A stretch of DNA of 64,000 bases from assembly GCA_902702965.1 (NCBI GenBank), contig CACRXP010000006.1, positions 2,521,661-2,585,660 of the forward strand. The letters run 5' to 3'. The notes beneath the pieces were generated by a model. The model did not search any database, was not told where the DNA came from, and saw only the letters and a list, made by a program, of their open reading frames with translations. This DNA is from Spirometra erinaceieuropaei. Its lineage: Eukaryota; Platyhelminthes; Cestoda; Diphyllobothriidea; Diphyllobothriidae. Positions 46,449 through 58,099 of this stretch are shown here, one piece after another (the first letter of the stretch is position 1; each line of letters begins with the position of its first letter). A program made the position numbers and the translations under genes.

Positions 46449-47925
46449 ATCTGTGCTACTAGGCGGAAATCAGATAGCTCCCACAAAATTTGCATTGAAT
46501 GTGAACTGTATCGCATATTTTACAAGCAACATTGACGAAAGGACGGGCACGAGGCTGCATGGGCGGATATTTCGGAGTCTTGGAAAATGTTCCTTAAACG
46601 AATTATGTGCCTTGCTTAAAGTACAATACTTGACGAGGACGTACTCTGTGTGTGCATTGTCCTATAAAATGTATATGCATTTACGAAGGATTTAAAATCA
46701 ATGGTGAAACTCAGACTACCTAAGCTGTAATTTTATACGAATATCATTTTCCAATGCGACCAGGAGGAATCGAGACGAGATACCCGGCGCATCCATAACG
46801 TCGTTGATAATGCTGCCAAATAATTTGTCTTACAATCCCACTAAATCAATTAGTTTTAATATGACAATGAATGTCAGCATTTTTGAAAACATTTCATGAT
46901 TCAGCATAGATGCTGCATTTGTCCAGCTTTACGACTGAAAGCCTGTGCATTTGTTTTTAAATTTGTTTTATATGGGAACATAACCTGAAGCCTTAAAAAA
47001 TCTCCTTTGTTTTTTGTTTTAATGACGACGCGATGAACTGCTCGACGCTTTCACATCCAAATATGCTGATCGACCGGAATAAAAAATCAATATTCAAAAA
47101 GACATTTATGTCGTTCCGAGTAAAACAAACGAGCTCTTGCAGAATAGAGGTTCAGATGTGTGTAACGTTTGTCCTATTACTTTGGATGACTGAATCGCAC
47201 TATTGCCTATCGCGAATTATAAAGTCAAGTCAGCTGATATGCTTTTAACTGTCTCCGATATTTCGAGTTTCTGCTCTTGCTTCGTTGATGATATCAAATT
47301 AGTCCGTAAGATTTTTCTCTGTCCTCGTATCTAAGTTGATAATGCATGCATGTACGATACTTGAAAAACTACTCAGACACCGCGAAACGGCATAACAGTG
47401 CTAGATTCGGACGTTGTCAGTTAAATCGAGCAGTTTTATGTTATTTTATACATCCAATACCCTCACTGGCATATTTCTAATGTGGATCCAGATGTTTATG
47501 GTCAGAGGAAAATTATCGGACCTGTTGGCAATCAGAGAATATGCACTTTTTTCCATACTTTGAACTCTACTCGTTTTTATCTGTTTTTTAAAACGTGCGG
47601 CTGTCACAGATAAAAAATGACTCATTTCACGTGGCAACTGATGATGTAAATTTGTATTTATTAAATTTCACAAAAAATCGAAATTATTTTAGTGTCGGAA
47701 AATGTGGTTCAGCATTTCCTTTTAGCAAGACCACCGCGGAGCACTTCAGAGACATTTCTGCCTGCATGAAAACCCAATTTTAGAATTCATAGGCTTGCAT
47801 AATAAGTGAACGTCAGAAAGAGCATGTCGACGATTTCGTCTGATGTTTGTGAAATGCATGTTCAGGGTTAAACATACATTTGGACAGTGCGTGTCAGTTT
47901 TTATAAAAATAAGCTGGAGCAGACA
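46449..47925. other. Intergenic stretch with an eroded PAL remnant
   Basis: 46,660-46,920 keeps parts of a PAL right arm (ending near TTTCATGATTCAGCATAGAT). The rest is AT-rich DNA with no supported gene. Confidence 0.45.
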
Positions 47926-49150
47926 AGCGTCCAATAGAAGCGAAGACACGAGTTCCAGGAAGCAGTCTAGGAGAAGGAGACACGATCGCTGGGACAAGAA
48001 CTCTATTTGGCTGACGTTTCGAATTCTTGCTCGAGCCCATCCTCAGAGACAAAGGCAGATACGGGTGGTTCATGCACAAGGGATTGCAGTATTTATAGGA
48101 TGCAGTCGCCATGCTACCGCATACCTGTGAATGTTCACGACTCCCACCTGTTTAAACGTATTGCAGTGAGCCCGAAGACAGGATTGCCGAACTCCAATAA
48201 CTCCGACCGGTATTCAAAGCCAATGACTGCCCGCACAACTTCGTCAACCGGTGCATACGCAAAAGGGAAGAAAGGCCTAACCGCACGGACGCCAAAACTT
48301 GACGAGCGCTTCCGTATGTCAAGAACGTTTCGGAAGCTGTCGGCCGCCTTCTCGCACCACTTTGGGTTGTAGTTCCACACAGACCGGAGGCAACCATCAA
48401 GCGTCAGTTAAAGAAACCGAAAGACCCACTGCCAAGGCAAGAAACGTCTTAAATCGTTTATCGGATCTGATTCAGTTGCGGACAGAACAAATACGTCGGA
48501 GAAACCGGAAGACAGCTCCGAACGCGAATGGCCGAACACGCTGCAGCGGTGCGGAGAAATGACGTCAGCTCTCAATTTGCGGCTCAATCGACGTTATCCA
48601 GCCACACATTCAAATTCGACGAGGCCGGAATCCTCGCTAGAGGTAACAACCGCGTGAGCCGCTAGGTGCTTGAGTCATGGTTTACTGGTCCCCAGTCCAT
48701 TAACAAGTGCAGTGCTCTTCTTCTTCCATACTCCGTGCTGAAACCTCGCTTAGGCGGAGTAACAAGCTATACGGGGAGCGCACGGGTGAACACTTTTCCC
48801 AACACCAGGGTCGGTGTGTACAGTGGTCGATCAATCATCGCACAAACATCCAACGCACGTGATGAGATTGCAGCAATTAACGACGCGGATGTCGGCCATT
48901 AAACAGTCATCACACCACGTGCACCAATCTCTGATGAAGAGGGGAGCCGTGAAAATTCATAGATATGGGGTAGCATGGCGACTGCATCCTATAAATACTG
49001 CAATCCGTGTGCATGAACCACCCGTATCTGCTTTTGTCTCTGATGATATGCTCGAGCAGGAATTCGAAACGTCAGGCAAATAGGGCTCTTGCCCCAGCAA
49101 TCGTGGCTCCTTCTTCAAGACTGGCGTCCCTTGATATTTCCTTTATATAT
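47926..49150. mobile_element. PLE3: Penelope-like remnant bounded by inverted ends
   Basis: Left end 47,926-48,130 and right end 48,940-49,150 are reverse complements, including the GGATGCAGTCGCCATGCTACC block and the terminal GAAACGTCAGG string. Between them the plus strand holds a degenerate GIY-YIG tail (YVGETGRQLRTR near 48,495 and VLESWFTGPQSINKC near 48,665). The left hammerhead-like core is mutated (CTGAGGA); the right one is intact at 49,040-49,073. Confidence 0.7.
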
Positions 49151-49639
49151 CTCCGGTGTCTAACAGAAAAGCGATCGATATACCGGGGTTATCCAAGAAA
49201 GTTAGCATAATGTCGTGCAATGTTCGCAATCGAGTTTTAGGTTTATGATTTGGCTTCCAAGTTTGCTATTTTGGGCATATTTTGTTTACTGTCAGCATTC
49301 ACTAGAACGCCTCATAGATCTCGTTTTTGTCAGTCGCATGTTTGGCATTTTTTTATAGCATTAACTCCTGTTCAACCTAGTTCGAAAGGACCTCTCGTAG
49401 GGGATCAACATGTTAAGCAGCCACTGACAAGGGTCCGTTACGCTGCCACGTTCCCATATGTAAACGCAAAGTGGACAAAGAAAGTAAAGCAATCTGCAAG
49501 GGGATGCTGAAATCGTTAGTGGGGAAAATAATCGAGGCTGAAAAAAAATACAACCCAAAGTATAAAAGACCTGCCGCGAGATGGGAAGAAGCCTTAAATC
49601 TCCGCTAAAGACCTAGCTGACAGGACATGCGGTCAGCAA

Positions 49640-50010
49640 CACATCAAACCCTAGATAAACCCAACCATAACCTCAAAAGTAAACCTAATCTTCAAGGTTA
49701 GTATAAACCAACATTTACCCAGAATTTATCTCTTGACCTAACCCGAGACCTACCACAAACCCCAGTCTTAGAATTAAGCAATACTTTTACCCTGACCCTA
49801 ATCGTAAACCTAACCTTAACCATAACTCTTAGTTTAAACTTAACCGTAACTCTACTGTGGCCCTCAAAATAATTCCAGCCTAAAGGCAAACCTAAAGCGC
49901 AACCAAAACCTGACTCTAACCGGAACTCTTGAATTTACCACAACCCCTAACTCTAAACACAAATCTGAGCCTGACACTAACCCAGACCCCAAAACTGATC
50001 CACCCTCTGA
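49640..50010. repeat. Degenerate telomere-like (CTAACC) array
   Basis: Many imperfect CTAACC/CCTAA/AACCCTA units over about 370 bp, with no long perfect run. It lies about 0.6 kb before exon 1 of B2. Confidence 0.6.
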
Positions 50011-50609
50011 ACCGAAACATCAGGTTGTCCTTTTCCGCCTAAGTTTTGGCTACCTTACCGCTACCGATTTCAGCATCCCCCTTTGGCTTGCTTTACTTTC
50101 AATGCTCACATTGCGCCTACATTTGAGACGGGGACAGCGTAATTGAGTCATATTCAGACACTTTTAGGTGGCTTCTAGTCGACAACCTCTCAAGGGCATC
50201 GCTTCGGACAAAATAAAAATAAAGTATATAATCCCTGTATATTCTGGGTTTTTAAACGCATTTAACCTAATTTTATTTGCAATTCTTCAGTCAGTCTGCC
50301 TCATTTGTGTTTAATTTAATCAAGAACGTGCTGAATTTTTTGGCAAAATAAATTTCAATTAGAATCTTTCACGCCAATAAAATAGGGTGTTTCTCATAAA
50401 TGCCTTTTAATATGAAAGCTTCTTCAATTCTGCGAACCTCTCACCCACGGCATCTCAATTGCTGCATAGAAAACAATGCCTAAACGATGTAGTCCCCTAA
50501 GCTGACACTCTGCCTGGAAAAGATTGGCAGAAATCCAAGGTTCTGCAGACAGTATATGAAGTCAGGCCAGACATTTCTAACGCTGTCCTGCTATGAAGTG
50601 ACCTGTTGG

Positions 50610-50658
50610 ATGATGCTAGCTTCTAGCTTCATGGCTTTTCTTGCATCGGCGTTCGCAG
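50610..50658 (+). CDS. B2 exon 1: signal peptide
   Basis: ATGATG start with a hydrophobic leader ending ASAFA; the donor GTATTG leaves one base. An upstream ATG at 50,593 is closed by TGA two codons later, which supports this start. It is shorter than the 73-nt exon 1 of A genes but has the same phase. Confidence 0.75.
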
Positions 50659-53600
50659 GTATTGTTATTTATCTAAGAAGAATTTCTGAGCTAAGGATTC
50701 ATCTGACACACCTTGATTCATTTACTTAGTCAAATGGTACAAAAAACTAAATATATGTACCAAAGATTGTCGCCTCAGACCGTGCATGCATATACCTAAT
50801 CATGGTAACCTGTTCCATGTTGACGAAGGTCATTAAAGTGCCTTGCATTTGAACAGGCATGCAGCATATTCCATGCGATTACGTGCAACCGAATATATCT
50901 GTCGACTATGGTCCAATTGAACTCAACATTCTAACACCGGGGGCCCCAGGTGTAAGTTTCCTTAAACATTTACAATCTGCTATATGGAAGTAATACCTTT
51001 TACAAGACAGTGCCCTAGCGATGAGTTAACTTTTAACGTTAAATGAAGACCCTTGCTTAATCCCTAGTATTTTTCTCACATATTCTAACACGCACTGCTC
51101 CTGGTCAATTATGAACACTTTAAACATCTGCAATAACTTACAGGACCAGCATTATAACACCTAAAGTAAAGGAAAACAGGAGTTGTGTACTACGGAATAC
51201 CTTTCTTATTTGTCAACAAAATCGATAATTATGGTTAAGACTTTAAATAGTACGTAAATTTACTGATCCAACGAGATTTTATCGAAGCCGTGCGTATGCT
51301 TACAAATTTATCTCCTGAAATTTGTGAGTCTCTGCTAAATTCACTTATTGGCAGTCTGTTTTTGCATTGTAGATCATCACATTTCCGGAAACAAAAGAGG
51401 TCATTTACATCACTGATGATGGCTGTGAACATGACTATATAAAAATGAATTGCTCGGCACATTGCTTTGCTCATGAAGGCAGTACCGGTAGGCTTGAAAG
51501 TTCCGGATGGAGAAAGCGAATGTTGAATCTGTCGTATTTATTTCAAAAATTATATAACAAATTACCAAAAAGGAGCAATTTACCAGTATCTACCATTTTT
51601 ATGAAACATTCCGTAATTTTTTAACGGACTACCGATTCTAACTGCTTTAGATCTTGTGTTTTATTGTAGAGAATAATGTCTGCCTATTGAATTTGAAAAT
51701 ACGAAACATCAAGGGGTTGAATGCAATATACATTTCTTCGAATCATAACGGACATGAATATGTTCAGGGAATCTACCGGCCAGAAAGTGACTACGGTACC
51801 GCCAGTAAGGTTTTTTAAATTTTATGTAAAAAATTGCCAAACAAACAAAGTGATCCGGTCACGTACACATTTGATTATTTAGCGGTGAATTATTGCATGC
51901 AATAGGAACAGATCCAGTTCGAAAACGATAACTTTAACAAAACGTTCTCTGATTTCACTCAGGGTATTTCCTGGACAATGCGCCCACTGTAACCTGCACA
52001 ACAGAGGACAAAGCCACAATGACATGGAACATGCTAAAAACACCTGCAAACGAAACTCAGGTATCAAAACTTATTAAGATAGAGAACCTGCTGTCTTACT
52101 TCCAGCACGCATTCTGGGCCGGGCTAAAGATAAAACTTCAGACATGCTAATGAATGCGCAAATACGGGATGCATAGTTTTAATTCAGAATCATAAGGTGG
52201 TAGAGGGTCTAATGAAGTCACAAGAGGTCCTAGCGTGAAGGAGATTAATGCCTGTTTATAAAAAGAATTTCATTCTTTATGGTCATTTTAGAAGAAGAGG
52301 AAATTTAGAAACTGATATTCGCATAAAAATCTCCTCATTTGAACACTACAATTTTGCAGCGTGCCTTTTCATTTTCCCATGGCCTGACCAGACATACATT
52401 CGTATAGGAGTTTTAAAAGTAAATACAGAGGCAATTTATGATCCTGAAAGACTTTACCTAGTAATCTGTCATAAAAAATCTAAGCTCAAATCATTCTCAG
52501 AAATAAAATCGAAATAAACCAAGGGTTTAAATGATTACATTAACATTATTGATCTTAACAACTGATCTAGAAAAAGTTAGTCATTCAACTCGTTTAATTT
52601 TTTGTTAAGTTAACGTGTTCGCACAAAGGATACATTATAGAAAAATGTAAGTTTACTTCGTCTCATTTTGTGGCTGTTGCTGATTCCATGACTAAGTGCG
52701 TTTTTAAATTAGAAATTATGAATTGAATATATTTGAAAGCAAATATGGACTTTATGCAAAAGTTGAGATGCTCTTGATAAGCTTCGATATAATTATTGAA
52801 AATAAATTTTCGGATTAATTTCTTTCAGTTTACTCTCCGCCAAGCCAGAAAATAAGCGTATATCGTAACAGGCAAACCTTTGAGGCTGCAACATGTGCCA
52901 TGAAATTGGGTGACGTGTGGATTTTCTCTCCACGTTTTGTTGCTTGGAAAGGTAATCAAAAATGTAATTGCTTTCAAAAATCAATCCTTAGAACACTGGT
53001 GAACCCTGAACATATTTTCACTGAAAACGGTGTGCGCATGCGTCCTGAAGTCAAACAATCCTAAAAAAGTCCTTACTGTATTTTATAATTAACTCAATAA
53101 AGGCAATACACAGAAAACGTAGGCCGATATATTAGCACCAGATCATGTTGTATTCACTACTTTTAAACGCACTCGAAAAAGTAGGAGCAACGCGTAATAC
53201 TCGGTACAAGTATGACATATTATCTGGGATAGATAACGCCAGCTGTTCTATTCTCTGGACGAAAGGTTAAGTGGAGTTAATATTAACAATTATATATTTG
53301 TCTAAAGTGGACAAATGCTTATTTATCTGCTTTTGCACGGAAATAATGCCAAAATAACCATCTGTACGTTTATGCTTCGGACACAAATATTTTTAAGACT
53401 TCGTAAATTTCATGAGATAGGCGTGCTCTTAAGCACTTTCGAATCTGCGATAAAAAGTAGGGCACAATTAAAAATGCGAACTACGATACTGATATTTCTA
53501 ACATTATATATGATATTTTAATTTTGAAAAAATTATAATGCATTTGGATTACCCCTTCCTGCTAAAGACTAGGAATACTAATTCCTGTTGATCAACAGCC

Positions 53601-56600
53601 CATGAACATAATCCAATTAAGATATTGATTAGTAAGAATTTGGTCCAATTCTCAGCATAGCCCGTCAACTACTGTTATTTATGTGTCGGCTCCCTGTTGT
53701 TGGTATGGTAATTATAAGCACATTCATTTTATTATGCAGGGGTTTTAAAACCAACACTAAATAGCCGATAAAAACCTTGACGGCAAATTTTACCGGAAAT
53801 TATTTTATTTTGCATCCAAAGTCACTGGAGCATTTGTCGTGGACAACACGGAAGAGGACAACCAGTACTCAGAGAAAGAGCTTGGTACCTACGCTTTGAA
53901 ATGGTCAGTCACTTTACAAAAACCATCTCTGTCAAATGTAAGAATCAAATTTTTTAATGTTTCTACAGCATCTTCTGTAAGATCTTAAAAACTGAATAAA
54001 TAAAATAAAAAATAAACGGAACAACGTGAAATCTTACCGGAAAATGGCGACGGAGTTTAAGTTGTTGTCCCTTGCTATTTAACTAAGACGACGAATTAGA
54101 AGTACACAGCAGGCTGAATTTGTTCAGTTAATTCATATTAATACAGCAATATCATAAACCCGTCTGACGGATAAAAAGGGACGCATACGAAACACGATAG
54201 AAAAAGAGAAATAAACGCTAGCGTACACATGGTCGTGTAAATTCGAGGACTAGTAATTACCAAAGGTAGTTCACGTTTAGCAGTTTATCCGACTTGTTGT
54301 ACGGTCTAGGGTCCCGACGTCCTACGTAGGTTGTTTGCAAGCTATTCAGTATCCTAGTAGATCGTACGCTAGCAAGTACTTGAAGGACACTAGACGCGGA
54401 AATTACTTGCCTAAAAGCAACCCTATTAAAGCGTGTTTATACAGATCGTTCCCGTTAGAATATAACAGTTCTCTACAGCAAAACATGCTTGGACATTTCC
54501 TCTCCACAAAACCTAATGTATTATGCCTTGCCTTCAAGAACAATAATGGTTCAATTTGGATGATATGACGATCACGCGACATAATTGAAAGAATGCACGA
54601 TGCAGCTGATTTTATATTTACCATTCCAGGTTGTGTTTATGAATTAACATCAAATCAGGAATTCAACCACCTTAAACAAACGTTAAGGCAACTGAAAGCG
54701 AGGTCAGAAGGTTCCCAGCATAAATGGTTTTAAAATCTGAAAACGAAATCCTCCCGTCATTCATCTCGAAACACCTGCGTGACAGGGGTCAATCTGTTGA
54801 TCCAAAAACGGCCTTTCGAGTGCTTTACGAGCATGCCTTTATCGGATGTGTCACAACTTGTAAGCAGCTTAGATAGGGCTGGAGGTGCCTTACCTGTGCA
54901 TAAAACAAGAAAAATGCCAATTTTTGAAATGGCCGTGGTAGTTGCTAGTCCTCTGACTTGCACAACGCTTTTTATATTAGCTTCCATTTTTCTTTTTCTA
55001 TCGCGCTTCTTAGGCGTATATTTTCATTTACTAAAATGTTCGTTCGTATCTCTGGCATGCTATGTTTAAAATGATTATCTGAACAAATTCAACCTGCTGT
55101 ATGAGTCTAATGTGTTATCTATGCCATACAGCAACCGGTATTAACCGCCAAAACCTCGAATATTTTTGCAGTTCAAAAACCCAAATTCGTAGCAGTTAGG
55201 TTAATACCGCAGGCAAACTGCTTCACATTTTGACCATATTTTGGCCTCATTACTAGTTAAGCGTTTTCTTCTGCAACAGTCTTTTAGGTGTGTCAGTACA
55301 TTTGGGGAACTCTGCTCAGGACTTACAGTGACTGAGGAACCGGGAAAATGTCGTATGTTCATTTTCGCATGAATTATCTCAAAATAGTTAATCTTACGCT
55401 TGCCAGGGAATTAATTTTCACCTGCCGTCTGTTAGTAATCTTTCACAATTGCGTTTAAGGCACAGACTCTTCTGGATTCACCAGATTATAGATTTGGTTT
55501 AATTTTCTCCTAAAAATTGTATAAACGCCTTAGTCTTTGCTGCTTGTTTCAGATTCAAATCTGTCACCGTAAATGGCGATAAGAACAAACATTAAGTCCT
55601 TTTAGTGTAAAGGATTGAACGCGCTTTAACCTAAGGTTTCTCTGCGTGAATTCACTAGGTTTTTAAAGAGGGGCATCTTGCCTAAGCTGTGGTATGTAAA
55701 GCAAGGTACCTAACTCATAAAATATATTAAAATCTATGAACAATTGTTAATCATTCACAAACCGGCACCAATGCGTAGACGCAAAACTAGTTTTTCGTCT
55801 GAATAACCGAACTGTACAAATTTCTTAATCTGACTTCAAACAATTGACAAAGTGTCTGGACCCTGAAAATAACCTGTGCGTTATAAAACTGATTCCCACA
55901 GTAAGCGTCGGACAAAAAGTCGATTTTTAATTGCTGCAAGCTCTGTTTTATAAACTTGCGGAAGCAATTTCCTCTCAGCCTAAAGAAAACACGTCCAGAT
56001 AGGCAACAAAAACCTAGGAAAAGCATTAGTAAGGAAATTGCCTGAATATATCTCAGAGTATATTTTCACTCAAATATGTGATTGTGCCGTTGGACAAAAC
56101 TGCCTAGACATATTTTTTACGACGAAAAGGAATTTCTTTAAGGAGACTGGACAAAAACGCAAAATGCGCAACATCGTAGGCGTACAAAAATTCTCAGTTT
56201 TAGATTTTGTCATTAGGTTTCAAAATAATTGTCGGGCATTGCACACAAGCGAAAATTTTCAAAGTATCGCCAATGCTATATTTGATCCAGCAACAATGTT
56301 TTCCTAGCATCAGTTTACTCCGCAGTGGATAACCATCACAAATAATTTCCTGATTTATTGGTTAGAAATTGAGATGCACTCGCGTGGATTTGATTTCACG
56401 TACATATGGAACAGCAGCATCGACCACACCGCAGCATTCTACTGCTATTTGGACAACTCGGTTCTTGCAAAGTCCGTTCCCGCCATTGGTAAGTGAAGTT
56501 TCATGTAATAATACTTCTAACAAATACCAACTGTTACTTTATCGCACATAATACAGTCTCAAAGCAGTAAGGACGACATTTTAAGAGGTATGCCGACAAA

Positions 56601-57962
56601 GTAGTGGTATTTTTTTAAATTTATGTGCATGGGATTTCGGTTAACATGAGCTAAATTTTCTAAAATTGAAATGTTTTGTCTTGTTTCCCAAAAGTCATTC
56701 ACGTAATTACTGCTTCATTACAGGTATACATGGACGTGAACATAACCTTGAAACTTTCATTTATCTGAGGCTTTTGAAGAAACACGTTTGGCTGTATGAA
56801 TATGGCAAGCAGTTTTTGGAAATGTCGGGTCTCCAAGAATCCGACATTGCGTGCGCAAGTATAAGTAGAACGAGCGATTACTCCTGCACGCTTCATCCAT
56901 CGACCTTACGCATTAGTTGGATTGTTAGGGTATGCATCTTTTCTTAATTAATTGCGACGCAAGGCCATTTGGGTCCATTGTAAAGCTTTTGTATATAAAT
57001 ATGCATTTAGTAGTGTGGATTCTGAATATAACTGGCTGATGGTAGCCAGAAAATCAGACCTAGGGGCTTTATTATTCATGTCTTTCTTATTTTCCCTTCT
57101 AAACGACTGCTGACTGTTATGCAACTCCATGCGAGTTCTTCAACTTTGAGCACAATAAAACACATGCAAACAAATTCCATACTTTGGCCCCGAAAATTTG
57201 CAAAATTTTTAAAATTTATTTAAAAATAAAACTTTAGTGCGTTTTGACGCGTCAGAGAAAACTATTCTAGCTCGTCCATGAAAGCATAAGTACGGCTTGC
57301 GTTTCTGCAGGAGCTCGTCGATGACACTTGTAAGATTAACACGTACCGATATGTTGCCGAACTATGGGTGCTAATCCGTGGTTCATAAATCGGATTGAAT
57401 TCGGAGGGCACGCCGATAGACAGCTGTCAAGTTTGAAAAGTCAACTTCTTTCGATAAAAATAAATCCAGAATTGCAAAACAAATTCGGCATTTTGACCTT
57501 TGTAAACTTGATAAATCTCTAGGAGTAAAGGCACTCTCTTAAGTATTTAACACGATGTTCAGTAAACATGTTAAATTCTCGTATGTATTTGAAATTTATG
57601 CCCTAACTGTCCGTAGAATAACACTCATATACAAGCGTAGTGTGACTGAATTTGACGCATTTGCTGTTACTCTGCGCATTGTACATCCCTCTCGCGTGTA
57701 TGATAAATGAACTCACTGTGTCTTCCCTTCTCCATTGCAGATCAATTCCATCCCTGTAGTTGCCAGGATTTTTCATTTAAATGAAATCATTACATTTGCT
57801 GGATCATTTCTTCAATCTTCGCATAAAAAGCAAGTCTTTATCATAAAAGACCCTCAGTACGTCCTGGATGGTCCGTACCAACCGTCTTTTAAACACGGAA
57901 ATTTTGACGTGAATTCTATGATACGGAAATATCTGGAATCGGCACTTGACGCCAATGATTAG
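50610..57962 (+). CDS. Gene B2: complete 12-exon secreted Ig-like modular protein
   Basis: Twelve exons sum to 1,392 nt in one frame (463 aa). Order and intron phases are identical to A1, but the introns are short and largely free of transposons, so the gene spans only 7.4 kb. Exon 1 encodes a 16-residue signal peptide (MMLASSFMAFLASAFA). Modules 1-3 (exons 2-4, 5-7, 8-10) and the terminal module (11-12) follow. Cysteines match A1: one in exon 2, three in exon 3, one each in exons 4, 5, 6 and 7, three in exon 9, one in exon 10 and two in exon 11. It is closest to B1. No defect is seen. A role at the parasite surface or in secretion is inferred; the family is not recognised. Confidence 0.85.
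50857..50951 (+). CDS. B2 exon 2 (phase 1-0)
   Basis: The acceptor GAACAG ends at 50856 and the donor GTAAGT starts at 50952. It encodes MQHIPCDYVQPNISVDYGPI then LNILTP; 95 nt as in A1 and A2. Confidence 0.83.
51373..51487 (+). CDS. B2 exon 3 (phase 0-1)
   Basis: The acceptor ATTGTAG ends at 51372 and the donor GTAGGC starts at 51488. It encodes IITFPETKEVIYITDDGC and C-x3-C (NCSAHC). Confidence 0.8.
51670..51804 (+). CDS. B2 exon 4 (phase 1-1)
   Basis: The acceptor ATTGTAG ends at 51669 and the donor GTAAGG starts at 51805. It encodes NNVCLLNLKIRNIKGLNAIY and VQGIYRPESDYG. Confidence 0.8.
51963..52060 (+). CDS. B2 exon 5 (phase 1-0)
   Basis: The acceptor TCACTCAG ends at 51962 and the donor GTATCA starts at 52061. 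It encodes YFLDNAPTVTCTTEDK and TMTWNMLKTP, with C-x9-W. Confidence 0.84.
52610..52646 (+). CDS. B2 exon 6 (phase 0-1), 37-nt micro-exon
   Basis: Located by phase and by similarity to A1 exon 6: TTGTTAAG, then LTCSHKGYIIEK, then donor GTAAGT. It is the only candidate found between exons 5 and 7 that fits both phase and motif. Confidence 0.65.
52829..52951 (+). CDS. B2 exon 7 (phase 1-1)
   Basis: The acceptor TTTCTTTCAG ends at 52828 and the donor GTAATC starts at 52952. It encodes YSPPSQKISVYRNRQ, TFEAATCAMK and FSPRFVAWK. Confidence 0.82.
53822..53937 (+). CDS. B2 exon 8 (phase 1-0)
   Basis: The acceptor CCAAAG ends at 53821 and the donor GTAAGA starts at 53938. It encodes TGAFVVDNTEEDNQYSEK and LGTYALKWSVTLQKPSLSN. 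Confidence 0.85.
53938..55279. other. B2 intron 8, alignable with B1 intron 8
   Basis: Shares blocks with 225-1,576 (for example TGATTATCTGAACAAATTCA near 1,390 and 55,070). The open frames in both copies (1,247-1,462; 54,779-55,069) look membrane-like but belong to this intron, are not conserved as protein and have stops between similar blocks. Confidence 0.6.
55280..55352 (+). CDS. B2 exon 9 (phase 0-1)
   Basis: The acceptor CTGCAACAG ends at 55279, chosen over the nearer TTTTAG because only it keeps phase with exon 8. It encodes SFRCVSTFGELCSGLTVTEE then PGKC. Confidence 0.82.
56366..56488 (+). CDS. B2 exon 10 (phase 1-1)
   Basis: The acceptor ATTGGTTAG ends at 56365 and the donor GTAAGTG starts at 56489. 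It encodes RGFDFTYIWNSSIDHTAAFY then CYLDN. Confidence 0.85.
56724..56929 (+). CDS. B2 exon 11 (phase 1-0)
   Basis: The acceptor ATTACAG ends at 56723 and the donor GTATGC starts at 56930. It encodes HNLETFIYLRLLKKHVWLYE and YSCTLHPSTLRISW (C-x10-W). Confidence 0.87.
57741..57962 (+). CDS. B2 exon 12, terminal exon
   Basis: The acceptor CATTGCAG ends at 57740, and 74 codons are read to TAG. It contains KKQVFIIKDPQYVLDGPYQP, NFDVNSMIRKYLESA and the tail LDAND. Confidence 0.88.
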   Translation: MNSIPVVARIFHLNEIITFAGSFLQSSHKKQVFIIKDPQYVLDGPYQPSFKHGNFDVNSMIRKYLESALDAND

Positions 57963-58069
57963 ATGTCCACTAAAGGCGGTATTAATTGACGATTTCGTTA
58001 ATGATGACAAATTTCGCACTGCCATAGCCCATTTGTTTATACCTCCTGCTTTAAAAACGTGAGTAATAT

Positions 58070-58075
58070 AATAAA
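58070..58075 (+). terminator. Poly(A) signal of B2 (AATAAA)
   Basis: Lies 108 bases after the stop, at the position and in the context (ATAATAAAGT) seen downstream of B1. Confidence 0.75.
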
Positions 58076-58099
58076 GTATACGTCTTGTTTTTGTCATCG

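Noticed and set aside
54779..55069. 96-codon open frame with a membrane-like segment
   Set aside because: It lies in B2 intron 8, is not conserved with B1 in the same frame, and has no fitting splice sites.
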